In this document: positions 14,301 through 25,088 of the stretch, one piece after another
Position numbering within the stretch: position 1 is the stretch's first letter
Layout: each line of letters begins with the position of its first letter
Source of the DNA: Yamagishiella unicocca
Taxonomy: Eukaryota; Chlorophyta; Chlorophyceae; Chlamydomonadales; Volvocaceae
DNA: 64,000 bases
Direction: 5' to 3'
Assembly: GCA_003116995.1 (NCBI GenBank)
Contig: BDSL01000032.1
Location: 62,001-126,000 of the forward strand
Made by a program: the position numbers and the translations under genes
Notes under the pieces: generated by a model
Told to the model about the DNA's origin: nothing
Database searches by the model: none
What the model saw: the letters and a program-made list of their open reading frames with translations, nothing else

Positions 14301-17300
14301 GCCCGAGTCCAGACCCCCGGCCCTGGTACCCCCCCTGCACTCCACCTCGCGCCCCCCCCCGTCCCCCCCCCGCCCCCAGGTCCTGAGCTACGTTGCCGAC
14401 CAGTCTGCCCACCACCCCGAGTACCCCCTGAGCCTGTGGGTCATGGCCAAGAAGGAGGTCAGCAGCGGGCCGGTGCTAGAGGCGGAGGCGGCCGTGTACT
14501 TCAGGCTCAAGCACTGGACGGCCTCGGCCAAGGCCTCCACCAACAAGCTGGTGCGTGGAGGGGCGGAAGCCACGTGTCTAGGAGCAAAAGGAACTCAAAA
14601 AAAGAAGTAGGGGCGAAGAGGAGAAGGGTGATGCCTGCTGGGAGCCCCTGCGTCCATGTCTTTTGTGTTCCCATTCGGCGAATCCCGGCGCTGTTGGCTG
14701 AGCGCTCATCCCCCGCGCCCCCTCCTGTCGCTTGCGTTGATCGTTCCGATCCCTGCGCGCATAGCCGCCCTCGCTTCCCGATTTTCCTTGCATTCCCTCG
14801 CCCTCGTCCTCCTTGTCGGCTCACGGGTTTCCTCCCTATACACCCCTCCTCCCCCTCCTCCTCCTCCTCCTCCTCCCCCTCCTTGTCGGCTCACGGGTTT
14901 CCGCCCTCTCCCTCCTCCTCCCCCTCCTTGTCGGCTCACGGGTTTCCGCCCTCTCCCTCCTCCTCCCCCCCTCCTCGTCATCGCAGGTCCGCGCAGTGGT
15001 CCCCCGCCTGCTGGTTCCCTTCGTGCGCATGATCAGCATCCACACCTCAGCCACCACCCTCAGCGGCCTGGAGACGGCGGTGGAGCTGTGGGCATCACTC
15101 ACGCAGAGCCTGCAGACCGAGTGGCTGCAGTACAGCGGACTGTACGGCGGGATTCTGCTGGAGGAGGTACGGACGCGGGGGGGACGGGACGACAAAAGGG
15201 GGTCGAGGAAGCCTGGGCGATCGAACGAGGAAAATAGGGAAGACCGTGGTAGCTTGGAGCAAACTGTTGAAGGTGTCGTACGTGCTGAACGGGTGGCACG
15301 CGGCGCATGTGTTTTGCATCCCTCGGCCTCCCCCCCCTTCCTCCCGCGGTGCTTGTTGACCTGACCTCGTTGGCAGTGGCACATCCCGCTTCCCATACCG
15401 GCAGTCTTAACCCCCCTGCGCCCCCTCCTCCCCTCCCGTGGGCCCCCCCAACCTGCCCCCTCCTCTGGGCCCCCCCAACCTGCCCCCTCCCCTGGGCCCC
15501 CCAACCTGTCCCCTCCTGACGCCCTCAGGTCCAGCACGAGGCCGACGGCGCCTGGGCTTACGTCATCGAGCGCCGCATCGAGTCGCCCAACAAGTTCGGC
15601 GCCGTGCAGACGCACCGAGCTGTGATCGAGGTGCTGACGCAGCAGCAGGCGTTTGTGCGGGAGATGAACGAGGGTGAGGGCGCGGGAGGGGGCTCTTGGC
15701 GGGGCTGCAAGGGGGGAGGGGGCTTCAGGGTTTGGGTTACGGGCCAAGTCCATGGGCTGCTGTTCAGCCAACTGTATCCTTTCTTCGAGCATTACCTGGT
15801 CAGGAAGTTGGCGAGGGCCAGGCGACTCGGGGTGAAGAAGGGGGCACTGCATTTAGCGAAAGCCGCTCCCACCGACTATCCGCCAGTCGATGCCGCCTAG
15901 CCACCCGGACCGTGCCGCCCATCCCTCCTCCCCCCCCTGTGACACGCTCATACCCACTCATCCACCCACCAGGCGGCATGATCGATGAGACCGAGTGCAA
16001 GAAGATTGTCGAGGTGGTGGAGAAGCGGCTGCAGCAGCTGGCGCGGTGCGGCCCCCGCTGGCGTCAGCCCACCGTCATGGAGATCCTGTCGGGCACCGCC
16101 GTACTGCGCGGAGTGTCTCCCAAGGTGGTGGAGTGGATCCGCAAGAACAGCACCATGCAGCTCTACCAGCAGGTGGGTGGCGGGGGAGGGTGGGGGAGGG
16201 CGCGGGAGGGAGGGGTAGGTAGGGCCGGTTTGCGGAGGGTCGAGTGGGCGGGTGGCTTGTTGGGGCTGAACCTCTGGGCTTCAGCACAGGGGCACGACGG
16301 AAGGGTAGCCCCCAGCCCCGGCCCCCACAGCTCATGCCGCCGCTCCACTGCACAATCCCCTCTCGCTGCGCAGCCTTTGAAACGCTCGCATTGCCTCCAT
16401 TCCACTCCACCGCACCGCCCCCCCCCCATCACCTCCCCGCCCCACACCCTCTAACCCACTCCTCTTCCCCCACACCCACACCCACACCCTCTTCTTCCCC
16501 CACACCCACACCCACACCCACACCCCAGGGTGCCGCCATCTGGGACATGGGCCGCAAGAAGGCGGGTGCGGAGCCCGACGGGCTCATCATCGTCATCCGG
16601 GGGGTGGTGCGCATGATGCTGGAGCAGGACGGCACGCTGGTGCCCTACTACCTGGGCGCGGGAGGCGTGGGGGGTCTGGTCAGCTGCGTGCTGGAGAGCC
16701 ACGTGCCGGGCATGAGCTCGGCGGCGGCGTACGCGGAGGGCAACGCAATGGGCAAGGGGCCGGTGGTGATGCACGTCCCTTGGAGCGTCCTGCAGGTGCG
16801 GTGGGGGGGGACGCGGGTTGTGAGGAAAGAGCCCGTGGTTGGTGAGGCGAGCAGGGGGAGGGGAGAGGCAGCACGAGCTGGGAGGAGAGGTCCGGGGCGG
16901 GGCGGGGCTGCAAGATAAACCCGTGTACGAAAGAAAACCGCGTAGAGCAGGAGTTTCGAGATGCATGCTGGAAAACTTGATTGAGGAGACGAAAGTCGGA
17001 GGTCGTATGTCGACCTTCGGCGGGTAAGCTAAATCGGGTTTTAGGGTTTGCACCGCGACCACCAAGCTACCCCGGCACTCGACAGCTCAGCCAGCCCACA
17101 ACACCGTTGCGGCGGTGTGCCCGTGCGGCTGTGTGCAGGTGCTGCGGCGCTTCAGCCGCGAGGAGCGCCTGGCGCCCTACCAGGCCCTGGACCTGCAGCT
17201 CTACCGCACTGCGGCGGTGTACGTACTGGACCTGCTGCGACACCAGGTAGGCCTGGAACCAGCCACAGGACCGCCGGGGCCCGCAGGGCTGCTCCTGCGC

Positions 17301-19134
17301 CTTAGCTCCTGCGCCTTAGCTCCTGCGCCTTAGCTCCTGCGTTGATACTTGATAGCCACTCGTCACCGCCATGTAGTTCAATGCGCGTACACGGTCTCAG
17401 CAAACATGCTGACCATGCCCCAACCCTCAAACTGAACCCCGAACCCGAACCCGACCCCCCCAGGTGACCCACCAGTTCTCCGCCTTCATCCGCACCTCGC
17501 TGCTGACCATCATGTCATCCGAGCGCCTCGACGGACCCACGGTTCGGCGACAGCGCATCCGGCTGCTGCTGCAGCCAGCCTCCGCGGACCACCACGTGGA
17601 CGGGGGCATCGACTGGGTGAGCGACTGGCCTGGGGGGGGGAGTTGCGCCACGGAGGCGGATGAGATGTGGGGCAGGCAGCGTGATGTGGAGGGGGGAGAG
17701 AGGCGGGGGGGCAGTTTGTAAAACCGTTTTACGCGACGGGACAGGATAGTTGGCGCATGGAGGGGGAGGGGGGAGAGAGGCGGAGGGGCGCCCGGACAAC
17801 AAGGGCACACGAGTCGCTGCTTCTGGTGGTGGTGGTTGCGGTGGTGGTGGTCGACGCTGCAGGGATGGCTAGGTGGCGGAGGGGGACACTCAGGGCTCCT
17901 CCACGTGCCTGGGTCCGCGGTAGCAGGGCCCCTTCGCCGCCATGCACCCTCACCTGCCCCTCTCACCCCGCCCTCAGATCGGCGAGCTGCTGGACCAGGA
18001 CATCCAGACCGCTCGCCAGCTGCTCGACCCCGACAGCAGCCCCGTCGCCTCACCTCCCGCCGTCATCTCCCAGACGGCGGCCGGCCCCGGCGCTGCCGCC
18101 GCTGCCGCCGCCGCTGCCGCCGCCGCGACCACGGCCGCCGCCGCCGCCGCGTTCCACTTTCAGCGCATTGCCGTATCGCCCTGGGTGGAGGCCATGTACA
18201 AGGCCATCGCCGCGGCCACCAGCGCCGTGCTGGACATCATTCGCACCTCCCTCAAGGACTCGATCCTGGTGGTGCTGGGGCCCAAGCAGGGCATCGTGCA
18301 GCGCACCACGATGGTGCTCATACAGGTGGGCGGACAGTGCGCGCCTGGGGGGGGGGAGAGGGCGCGAGGCAGGGAGGGAGGGAGGGAGGGAGGGAAACTG
18401 TGGACGTGTGGAGCCAAGACAGCTGGACCGGCGCGTCCGCTTCCGTCTTTTTATCCTCACCCCGCTTCGAGGCCTTCGCGGCGCGCATCCCGCCGCGCCG
18501 CGCATGTATGCGCTCCGAAACCCTATATACATACCCCCCCTTTCCAATGCTCCAGCATGCGCCCACATCCTCGCTGTCCGCCGACCATGCGCCCACTATC
18601 TTGTCGTTTTTCGTGTCACCGGTTTTCACACACCCCCTTCCCCCCACTACCCCGCCATGCCGCCCGCAGGGCTCCCTGGAGCCGGCTCCCATCGAGGACG
18701 CCGACGGCACTGGCGGCACCAGCGGCGCCGGCGGTCCGTTCGTGGCCACCAACAACGAGGGCCACATGGCGCCATCGGTGATGGTGTGGGTGTCGGACTA
18801 CTTCGAGGGCGAGCTGGTGTCGCAGCGGGAGCTGGAGGTGGTGGCGGGACCCAAGGGCGCGACTCTGCTGCTCTGGGGCGTCAAGCCGGAGGACCTGCTG
18901 CTGCCCAGCCCCGCAGCGGCACCCGCGGTGGCCACCCCACTGACGATGGTGCCCGAGGCGAAGGCCTCCGGGAAGTCCTTCTCGCAGGTGGAGGTGGGGT
19001 CGCCGTCGTTTGGCGGCAAGGGGGAGGGGCCGCAGAAGGGCACGAAGGCGGGGGCGGTGGCGGGGTTGGTGGAGCAGGAGGTGCGGGTGAGTGTTAGCGG
19101 GGAGGACGATCTGAGGTCGAGCAGCAAGTCCTGA
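2374..19134 (+). CDS. SOS1-like Na+/H+ exchanger (CPA1) with long C-terminal regulatory region
   Basis: Exons: 2374-2504, 2796-3075, 3551-3734, 4538-4748, 5142-5238, 5639-5832, 5974-6093, 6281-6480, 6759-6859, 7202-7349, 7556-7761, 8839-10129, 10479-10700, 11438-11598, 12111-12558, 12809-13330, 13857-13984, 14380-14550, 14987-15166, 15529-15673, 15973-16172, 16529-16795, 17139-17246, 17464-17616, 17978-18325, 18670-19134. They total 6,681 nt (2,226 residues) with all phases consistent. Residues about 45-530 form a multi-pass exchanger. Landmarks are IASTD (D188), EGESLFND (N216-D217, the ND pair typical of electroneutral exchangers), [24 protein letters not shown] and [15 protein letters not shown] (about 430-440). 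Residues 625-1505 are a Ser/Gly/Ala-rich linker. Residues 1506-2072 resemble the SOS1 C-terminal region and include a cyclic-nucleotide-binding-like fold (about 1714-1905). Expected role: Na+ (or K+) export against H+ at a membrane. SOS1-like is inferred from domain order. Confidence 0.9.
4861..5005 (+). repeat. 29-bp minisatellite, 5 copies, antiporter intron 4
   Basis: Five head-to-tail 29-bp units, each starting CAGGCTGGTTGGCAGG and ending GAGGGTACAAG (last unit diverged), lie between exons 4 and 5. Units differ at one G/A position. Non-coding by the gene model. Confidence 0.85.
5426..5481 (+). repeat. Intron-resident dispersed element, family 1, partial copy F
   Basis: Shares GTCTGTCCTAAACGGTTTTT exactly with copy A, followed by CATCCACGGGTCTTCCTCGA. 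It lies in antiporter intron 5. The left half is missing. Confidence 0.55.
8119..8809 (+). repeat. CCATCA hexanucleotide satellite in antiporter intron 11
   Basis: A nearly perfect (CCATCA)n array of about 690 bp, pure from about 8152, flanked by CCA and CTACCA variants. There is a single-base slip near 8440 (one C missing) and a short CCA run at 8692-8709. It fills most of the intron between exons 11 (ends 7761) and 12 (starts 8839, after CGCCGCAG). Read as protein it would give His or Ile-Thr runs, but those frames have no link to the exchanger frame. The sense strand contains neither AG nor GT, so the array offers no splice site. Confidence 0.95.
10337..10466 (+). repeat. 26-bp pyrimidine-rich minisatellite, 5 copies, antiporter intron 12
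   Basis: Five 26-bp units (CTCCGCTGCCCTCCCGGCTC plus ACCGCC) end 12 bp before exon 13 at 10479. They form a pyrimidine-rich tract with no AG, directly before the acceptor GCGCGCAG. Confidence 0.85.
12006..12084 (+). repeat. Intron-resident dispersed element, family 1, copy A
   Basis: Contains CTCCAGCATGCGTCTCCAAC, CCTAAACGGTTTTTCTTTAC and ACGGGTTTTCCCTGCAACCC in this order. Other copies with the same blocks lie at 16908-16980 (inverted), 29763-29816, 33038-33094 (inverted) and 33506-33577. All are inside introns of two different genes. This copy sits in antiporter intron 14, ending 27 bp before exon 15. Confidence 0.7.
13338..13412 (+). repeat. About 26-bp tandem repeat after exon 16 of antiporter
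   Basis: Units containing GGTACCGGTAGGGGAACGGG repeat about three times just after the donor at 13331. The open frame continues into them, but the conserved next exon (13857, [17 protein letters not shown]) joins in frame from 13330. Confidence 0.7.
13621..13655 (+). repeat. Dispersed intronic element, family 2, copy 1
   Basis: Contains GACCGGTTGCACGACATAGG followed by TATAATATGCG. It shares the ACCGGTT...CACGACA..GGTATAATA core with 58092-58145. Located in antiporter intron 16. Confidence 0.5.
14815..14983 (+). repeat. Tandem TTGTCGGCTCACGGGTTTCC / CTCCTC repeats, antiporter intron 18
   Basis: Three copies of a block CCTTGTCGGCTCACGGGTTT followed by CTCCTCC runs occupy the last 170 bp of the intron before exon 19 (14987). 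They form a long pyrimidine tract free of AG. Confidence 0.75.
16908..16980 (-). repeat. Intron-resident dispersed element, family 1, copy B
   Basis: Inverted relative to copy A. On the minus strand it reads TTCCAGCATGCATCTCGAAA, then CGCGGTTTTCTTTCGTACAC, then GGGTTTATCTTGCAGCC. It lies in antiporter intron 22. Confidence 0.7.
17716..17762 (+). repeat. Dispersed intronic element, family 2, copy 2
   Basis: Contains GTAAAACCGTTTTACGCGAC then GGGACAGGATAGTTGGCGCA. The ATAGTTGGCGCAT end matches ATAGCTGGCGCAT of the copy at 58092-58145. Located in antiporter intron 24. Confidence 0.5.
18580..18640 (-). repeat. Dispersed intronic element, family 2, copy 3 (inverted)
   Basis: On the minus strand: TGTGTGAAAACCGGTGACAC, then GACAAGATAGTGGGCGCATG. 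It matches the family 2 core in inverted orientation. Located in antiporter intron 25. Just upstream, CTCCAGCATGCG (about 18549) is shared with family 1, so the two families may be parts of one element. Confidence 0.5.
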
Positions 19135-21363
19135 GGGGCTCCTTCCTTGGGGGAGGACGCGCAACGGAGGTGAGGAGGAGCACAAGCCACGTACGAGTCA
19201 CGCACTGTTTTTGTCTTTATGGGCAGGGCCAGAAGGGCCTTGCGCCGCAGCACGCATGCACTCCTGGTGGCTCCAGCCTCGGCCCCACCCGCGGGCCGTC
19301 CATTCACTAGTTGCAGGGTGCTGTCTGCTGTCGGGAGGGTGAGGTGGGCGATCAGGGGATCATCCGGCAATCAGGGGGACTAGAGCATGCCAGGTATCGT
19401 TGCCACGGTACGTGGTGTCAGGCATGGTTTTGAATGGTGTCTGGGTTATCCTGTACCTTTAGATTGGGATTCATCCGTATGGCGCAACCCCTCCCGTCGT
19501 ACGGAACGGGCGCGCTGCACCGCTGCTGCCGGTTGGCAGGGAGCCGGTTCGGGCCTGACGCCTGCTGGCCTGTAGGCACACTTGTGATGACTACTATGCT
19601 AGTAGACACGGCGCACAATGCGACGAACGGCATGACGTAACAACGCATGTGGTGGGCGGGGGGTCAGCGGTTTGTACGAAAGCAGCCCGGGCTTTAAGGA
19701 CTGGTGTCGTACCGTGGCTGGCTCGCCCCCATCCCCTCCGCCATACTAACGAGATCGTTTCCGTACCTCCCACCTGCCAGTGAACCGGCACACACGAGTG
19801 GGTGCGGTGAGGGTTTCCAGTGTCGTTTGCTTGTTTGTTCGCGCGTGAAACGGCTTGGCCCCCACATACCAGAATGGGTGCTAGGGTTTCATCCAGGCAG
19901 TGGGCTCTGTCAGGAGTCTCGGCGCACTGGTGGGCGAAAAACAGAAAGGCTGAGTTGATCCCGGGGCGGCGCATGTGTTTGTGCGCTTGCGTGTTTGTGA
20001 CTGATGGGACGAGGGCCGCGCGAGAGGTGCGGGGTGCTGAGGGCGTGTTGTACGTTAGTCGACTCAGTTAGTTTGAACATGTATTTGACGAATGTACCGG
20101 TGTACCTCATTCACGCACTGCTGCCTGTGCGGCTGGTGCAAGGTGTGCACACGTCTTCCCGTGTTTCAGTGTTATGTCTCACTCCCCTGGCTGCCGGCCC
20201 CCTGCCACGCCCCCTGGTGTTGAGGGAAGGCAAGCGGGGGTGAGGGCGGCCGGCATGGAGCTGTGGTCGGGCTGGTGTAGGAAGGGGAAACCGGTGGCGG
20301 GATTGGCCACCGGGTCTAGCGCATGGGATTTCCGGCACTAGCTGTTGCGAGGTGCCCACCCGGCCAGTGGTAGTCGAGGTTGTGACTTTTGCAACGCGTT
20401 GTGCCATTACGCTTTCCAAGCAATTGACTTCACAACACAAGCAGCGGCAGAGCAAGCCAACTTATAGTCCGCCGCTGTGCGGCGGCGGCCAGGCTGTTGC
20501 CATGTTGCTGCGCTCGGTGCATGTGTGCTCGTGTGGTGCACGGTGAGCGAGCAAGCACCGGGTGTGCGGATTGAACCGCGGTCAGCGCGTTGACCGGGGG
20601 GGCCTCAGCGCCCGCGTATGGTTGCAAGGAATTACGAAAGGGTCGCCGGGTAACTAGTTGGGGGTCACCATGATATCGGGTCCCAACCAGCGGCTGGGCG
20701 GCCCCACACCACCTTATCATCACGTGCCGAGCGTGGGGGTGCCAGCCGTCATGTGGGAGGTAGAGCCAGGTCGGGATTGAGGCTGGCTGCCTTGTTCCTC
20801 GGAGGCTGGTGACACGTGGGTGGGCTGCAAGCCCTCCCCTTGCCTTGTCCGGTTGTCCTGCTAAGGATTACTGGAGGAGCTGACATGTAGTTTCAGCCGT
20901 CCCATAGCCGGGGCTCCTGAGCTGCATGCCGGGATCGGTGTCCTACCTGGCGCGGTGTACTATGCCAGCCTTGAGTGCATGATGGTACATGTTCAATACA
21001 TGATGAGGGTGATGGCAGAGCGACCCCAGGAGCCTCTCTTTGAGCTATCAAATGACCGCATTGGCACTGGCCATTGTGCAGCCATGTATGTGGTGCACTA
21101 CTTGGTTCAGCATCTGGCATGTGTTCTATCGACACAGAGCCAGGGGCCATTGTCAACCAATGCCACCCCTTGGCCGGCAGGCTCGACAGCCCAGACTTGT
21201 TGCTGCATGACACACGGTCTCACACGCAACTGCTGGCAAACAGCCGCACCCCAGCCATCTATGCACAGTGATGAATCTGGACAATGCTGTCATGCAGCTG
21301 CTGCTACCTGTCTTGTGCATTGCACCCCACACCCCAGCGCCCAGTGCACATGCAGTACAGTCC
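19135..21363. other. Intergenic, no supported gene
   Basis: About 2.2 kb between the antiporter stop and the poly(A) signal of the converging minus-strand gene. Short open frames on both strands show no recognisable motif and no consistent splice chain. The first several hundred bases should be antiporter 3' UTR, but I found no clear TGTAA for it. Confidence 0.4.
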
Positions 21364-21368
21364 TTACA
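21364..21368 (-). terminator. TGTAA polyadenylation signal of the acidic-repeat gene
   Basis: TTACA on the plus strand is TGTAA on the minus strand, about 330 bp after the stop at 21698. It fits the volvocine poly(A) signal and supports the minus-strand transcript. Confidence 0.45.
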
Positions 21369-21697
21369 GAGCCCTATCACAGCGAACAGCAGGAAACGAG
21401 CTGTCCAGCCCATGGCCGGCCACTGCTATGATCCCATCCAAAAGCAGCAGTGCAGTCGCACAATGTCAGGGTCCCCGCATACGTCTTACTGGTTATGGAG
21501 CTTTTTCCAAGCAAAATGCGAGTTTCCTCAATAGATAGCGTTAACAGGGCTTAGACAATTTGAGATGAACCAGTCAATCATAGTAACAAATAGGCGGCCT
21601 ACTTCACAAGGCGCACAGAGATATGCATCATGTAGCTGGGGGTGGACACAGCGGATGATACATCCAGCTATGGTCGTGATCATGGCCATGTTCACTG

Positions 21698-23141
21698 TCA
21701 CTCATCATGATCGCCCTCATCATCAATGTGCTCATCATCATCACCCTCATCATCATCACCCTCATCATCATCACCCTCATCAGCATCGCCCTCATCAGCA
21801 TCACCCTCATCATCATCGCCCTCATCAGCATCGCCCTCATCATCATCACCCTCATCATCATCGCCCTCATCATCATCGCCCTCATCATCATCACCCTCAT
21901 CATCATCGCCCTCATTATCATCGTGCTCATCATCATTGCCCTCATCAGCATCACCCTCATCATCATCGTGCTCATCATCATTGCCCTCATCAGCATCACC
22001 CTCATCATCATCACCCTCATCATCATCGCCCTCATCATCATCACCCTCATCATCATCGCCCTCATCATCATCGTGCTCATCATCATCGCCCTCATCATCA
22101 TCACCCTCATCATCATCGCCCTCATCATCATCACCCTCATCATCATTGCCCTCATCAGCATCACCCTCATCATCATCGTGCTCATCATCATCGTGCTCAT
22201 TGTCATCACCCTCATCATCATTGTGCTCAATATCATTGTTGTCACCATCTTGGTCGTGGCGATCTTCCTTCTCCATCATCTCCTGCTCCCCCTGATCCGA
22301 CGGGTTGGTGTCGATGGTGTTGGTGTTGGCCTCAACGTCAGGGGATGTACCCCCCAAAAAGTCCGGGGATTGAGGATCGTCCGCATATTGGTCCATAAGC
22401 GTACGACGGGCATCTGGTTCTTCCGACGGCGGGCCGTTACCACGCTTGGCACGACCTGAACAGTATTAGAGAATGAAATTTCAGTGCCGGTATAAAGCAC
22501 ATAAGAACGGATGGAAAAGAAAGCAGCTAGGTTGCCTGGAGAGCTCACCTCCTAGCTTTCTTGCGGCCAAGCCGACGCCGAAAGAGACGAAGACGATATA
22601 CAATATTAGGACAGCGGTGGTGGGTGACAGGAATGAACGGCGAGGTCGTGTCGTTGACCGAGCTTCGTGCCGACGGGAGACAGAGCCAGCGTCGGGTTCT
22701 GGCGCCCCTGAAGCAGCAAATGGAAGGCATGGTCCGGACATTGAATGCGGGTGGCAATGGCAACAACGGCCTAGTATAAAAGTGCGCGAAGAGTGGAGAC
22801 ATTGACTAGGACTTACCGGTTGGCAACGACGTCATTGAAAATTCCAGCATTGACGCGCCAATGACAACTCCAAAAATAGCTGTCCTTGTGCCAAGGGAAC
22901 GTCGAGTGTGTTGGTCGGTAAGGCGGATCTGGCTAGAAGATTTAAAAAGAGAACAGTCGAGCTGGTTGGCATCCTTGTTAAATGTCTGTTGTGTTTATCC
23001 GGCCAAACTGGCCCTTGGATTCACCCGCCCGGCCGTGTGGGCGATGGATCCGGGGCGATGGAGTTGTAGCAATTGTGGCCTATGGTCAGGTGGCCCCCTT
23101 CCCAACGAATCTCGCAAAAACGCGTACACCGCCGTTCTCAT
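21698..23141 (-). CDS. Unrecognised two-TM protein with acidic DDDEG-repeat tail
   Basis: Exons in transcript order: 23141-23025, 22928-22817, 22770-22549, 22455-21698. They total 1,209 nt (402 residues) with phases agreeing at all three introns. Donors are GTGAAT, GTAAGT and GTGAGC; acceptors are TAGCCAG, ATACTAG and GTTCAG. The start MRTAVYAFLRDSL is the first ATG of its exon. Residues 56-74 (AIFGVVIGASMLEFSMTSL) and 128-146 (AVLILYIVFVSFGVGLAA) are hydrophobic and could be membrane helices. Between them is a CCHCH cluster (79-83). After the second helix comes an acidic region (TSPDVEANTNTIDTNPSDQG) and then about 170 residues of DDDEG-type repeats with H, N and A substitutions. I do not recognise the family. 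Exons are less GC-rich than those of neighbouring genes. Further 5' exons cannot be excluded. A function in metal or Ca2+ binding would be guesswork. Confidence 0.55.
21718..22225 (-). repeat. 15-bp coding tandem repeat (GATGATGATGAGGGC) encoding DDDEG
   Basis: About 500 bp of 15-bp units, read on the minus strand as GAT GAT GAT GAG GGC. Variants include GCT (A), AAT (N), CAC (H) and synonymous GGT. Unit lengths keep multiples of three throughout, and the array lies inside the last exon of the two-TM gene. Confidence 0.85.
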
Positions 23142-25083
23142 ATTGTTGCAGTTACATCGGCTAAAGGGCTATTTACCGTTGTTTTTCTCCTTTTATTTTA
23201 GCTTCACCAAAGGTGGCCCTCATGACCTTGCCCCTTGGCGGCCGTCACCGGGACAGCAGTGGATGTGTAGGGCGATCACCTGCACGCCGCTGGTCAGATG
23301 GGAGCGGGATTCTGGTATCGACTCGAGACACAATCGGCTCTAGCATATCCCAGCCATCCGCCACTGAGGTGCCCTGTTGTGCCATTGCCACTGCAATGGA
23401 TGTGGATGCTTTTGGCCCCCTGTCCACTACTGCTTCTCCCCCCACCGCCGCCACTGCTGCTGTTTTTGCTGTTTCGGCATTTCCCCGTATCAGATTTGCC
23501 AACGTTTCCATCTTCTGCTCGACGAGTGACCTTTACTTGTTGCGGCAAGGACCAATTGAGGGTAATGGCCGTCCAGCGATGATGAACGGCCGCCCTGGCG
23601 CCCCCTCTCGCCGCCGTGACGCGACCTCCCATCCCTGCGGCCACGCACACCCACGAGTTGACTATTGCTCATCACCAGCAGCAGCTGTTGGCTCACCAGC
23701 CGCATCACGGTCAGCGATAGCACCGCTAATGGAAGCAGGTGCGGGGGCTTGGGTGCCGGCGCCTCCAGTGACTTCAGTAGCCATGGCAGCAACAGGGGGG
23801 GTACATAAAGGAAGTCCGCGAACCGTGGGGCTGTTCGCAGTGGCAGCAGTAGAGGTGCAGTTGTTGAGATTCAGAGAGATGCCGGCGATCTTGGCGGTGG
23901 CGTCAGTGGCGGCAGCGGCAGCGGCAACGATGAAAGCATTCACGACAGAGGCCGTGCCGGTTGCCAATGTGGTCTCGGTCACGGGCCGCTGAACGAGATA
24001 GAGCTGTTACTGCTGCTGTGTGAACAGACACTGTGAATGCCTGGAAACAACGACAGCTGCACCACGGTTGGCTGGAGCCATGAATGGCAACTGTGCTGAA
24101 CTGTGGCTTTGGCCGCCGATGGTTTCAGGACATGGGCACCCTCAGAGGATTTTGCTTCACCACACGGCCGACGCATGTGAGGCCGCAGAAGCGGAAAACC
24201 ACCGTTGGGCGGAGCTGCTTAACCATGTGGCTGTTGGACGGGTCTAAGGAGGCTTTCGCGCTAGCATTCAGTTGGCGACTATACTTGCACACGTACGTCA
24301 CGGACGCCAGACAAGCACGCTGTACTATGCCTTTCATAACCAGTCACCTCCGGACTTTTTAAGGCTTATAATTCAATAAATAGTTACAATAGCATCCAAG
24401 GAACCAGCCTTCCCGCCAATACTTTGCAACCTGTCATGAAATGCGGCGCTCTTTGTAATAAAGTCCTTAGATCATTGCAAGCTCCATTTGGCTCTTTTTA
24501 AAAATGCAAGGAACAAAGGATTGGGGAAGGAAGATTATCTCACACATCGTCCAAGTACGTCACGGGCAACTTGCAACCGATATCGGGCCCCCATCTAGTC
24601 CTGAGCTCGCCCGGGCTTGCGGACACTGTAACTCGTTAATATTATTAAAGCCACGACTGGTCATTGTCTATTACCCTGCATGTCACGGACCTTACGATGA
24701 AAACGTGCTTGTACACTTACCCATAAGGGCACCTGCAGCTGGTGCCATAAAGTGCACCACTAAACCGCTTCAAGGGCGCTTGCTTGGTGCAGGGTGCATC
24801 ATCTTCATCATCATCCATTCCAATGATTGCATATAGAGGGCGACGTTCTTTCGTTCCCTCTTGCCTGCTCTTGCCCTTTGGCGGCAGAACGGCAACGACT
24901 TGCTTTCAATTCTAGCCTCGGTGCGCTATGTCGCATGCTCAGTAAACTGCTTGAAGCACATTCGATTCCCTTTGGTTAGTCGCCAATTCGAATGTCTCGA
25001 ATCTGAAATATTCCGTACAGCGTCTGCCCTGGCCCATACCGAGACCTAGCCGTCTTACCTCACGTACTATTTTGCGGCTCCTA
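23142..25083. other. Intergenic with weak minus-strand open frames
   Basis: No gene I can support. The best candidate is a minus-strand stretch ending near 23687 with a GTGAGC donor. It reads Ala/Thr-rich sequence (VNAFIVAAAAAATDATAKIA) after a possible TTCAG acceptor near 23994. It might be an upstream exon of the two-TM gene or of another minus-strand gene, but I could not connect it in phase. An inverted copy of repeat family 3 lies at 24598-24650. Confidence 0.3.
24598..24650 (-). repeat. Dispersed element, family 3, inverted copy
   Basis: On the minus strand it reads GTTACAGTGTCCGCAAGCCC then GGGCGAGCTCAGGAC. This matches 43285-43335 almost base for base and 42578-42640 and 42868-42915 more loosely. 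The core contains the palindrome GCCCGGGC. Confidence 0.7.
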
Positions 25084-25088
25084 TTACA
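25084..25088 (-). terminator. Candidate TGTAA signal of the M16 protease gene
   Basis: First TTACA (TGTAA on minus) below the protease stop, about 720 bp away. This length is within the usual volvocine 3' UTR range, but the pentamer is short and may be chance. Confidence 0.3.

Noticed and set aside
17757..19097. Alternative plus-strand frame of about 446 codons
   Set aside because: The conserved antiporter frame through 17978-18325 and 18670-19134 is different and spliced. The long frame reads Arg/Pro-rich antisense-like sequence.
23245..23511. Minus-strand frame METLANLIRGNAETAKTA as a gene
   Set aside because: It reads plausibly, but I could not link it in phase to the two-TM gene or find a supported acceptor, so it is mentioned only as unassigned sequence.
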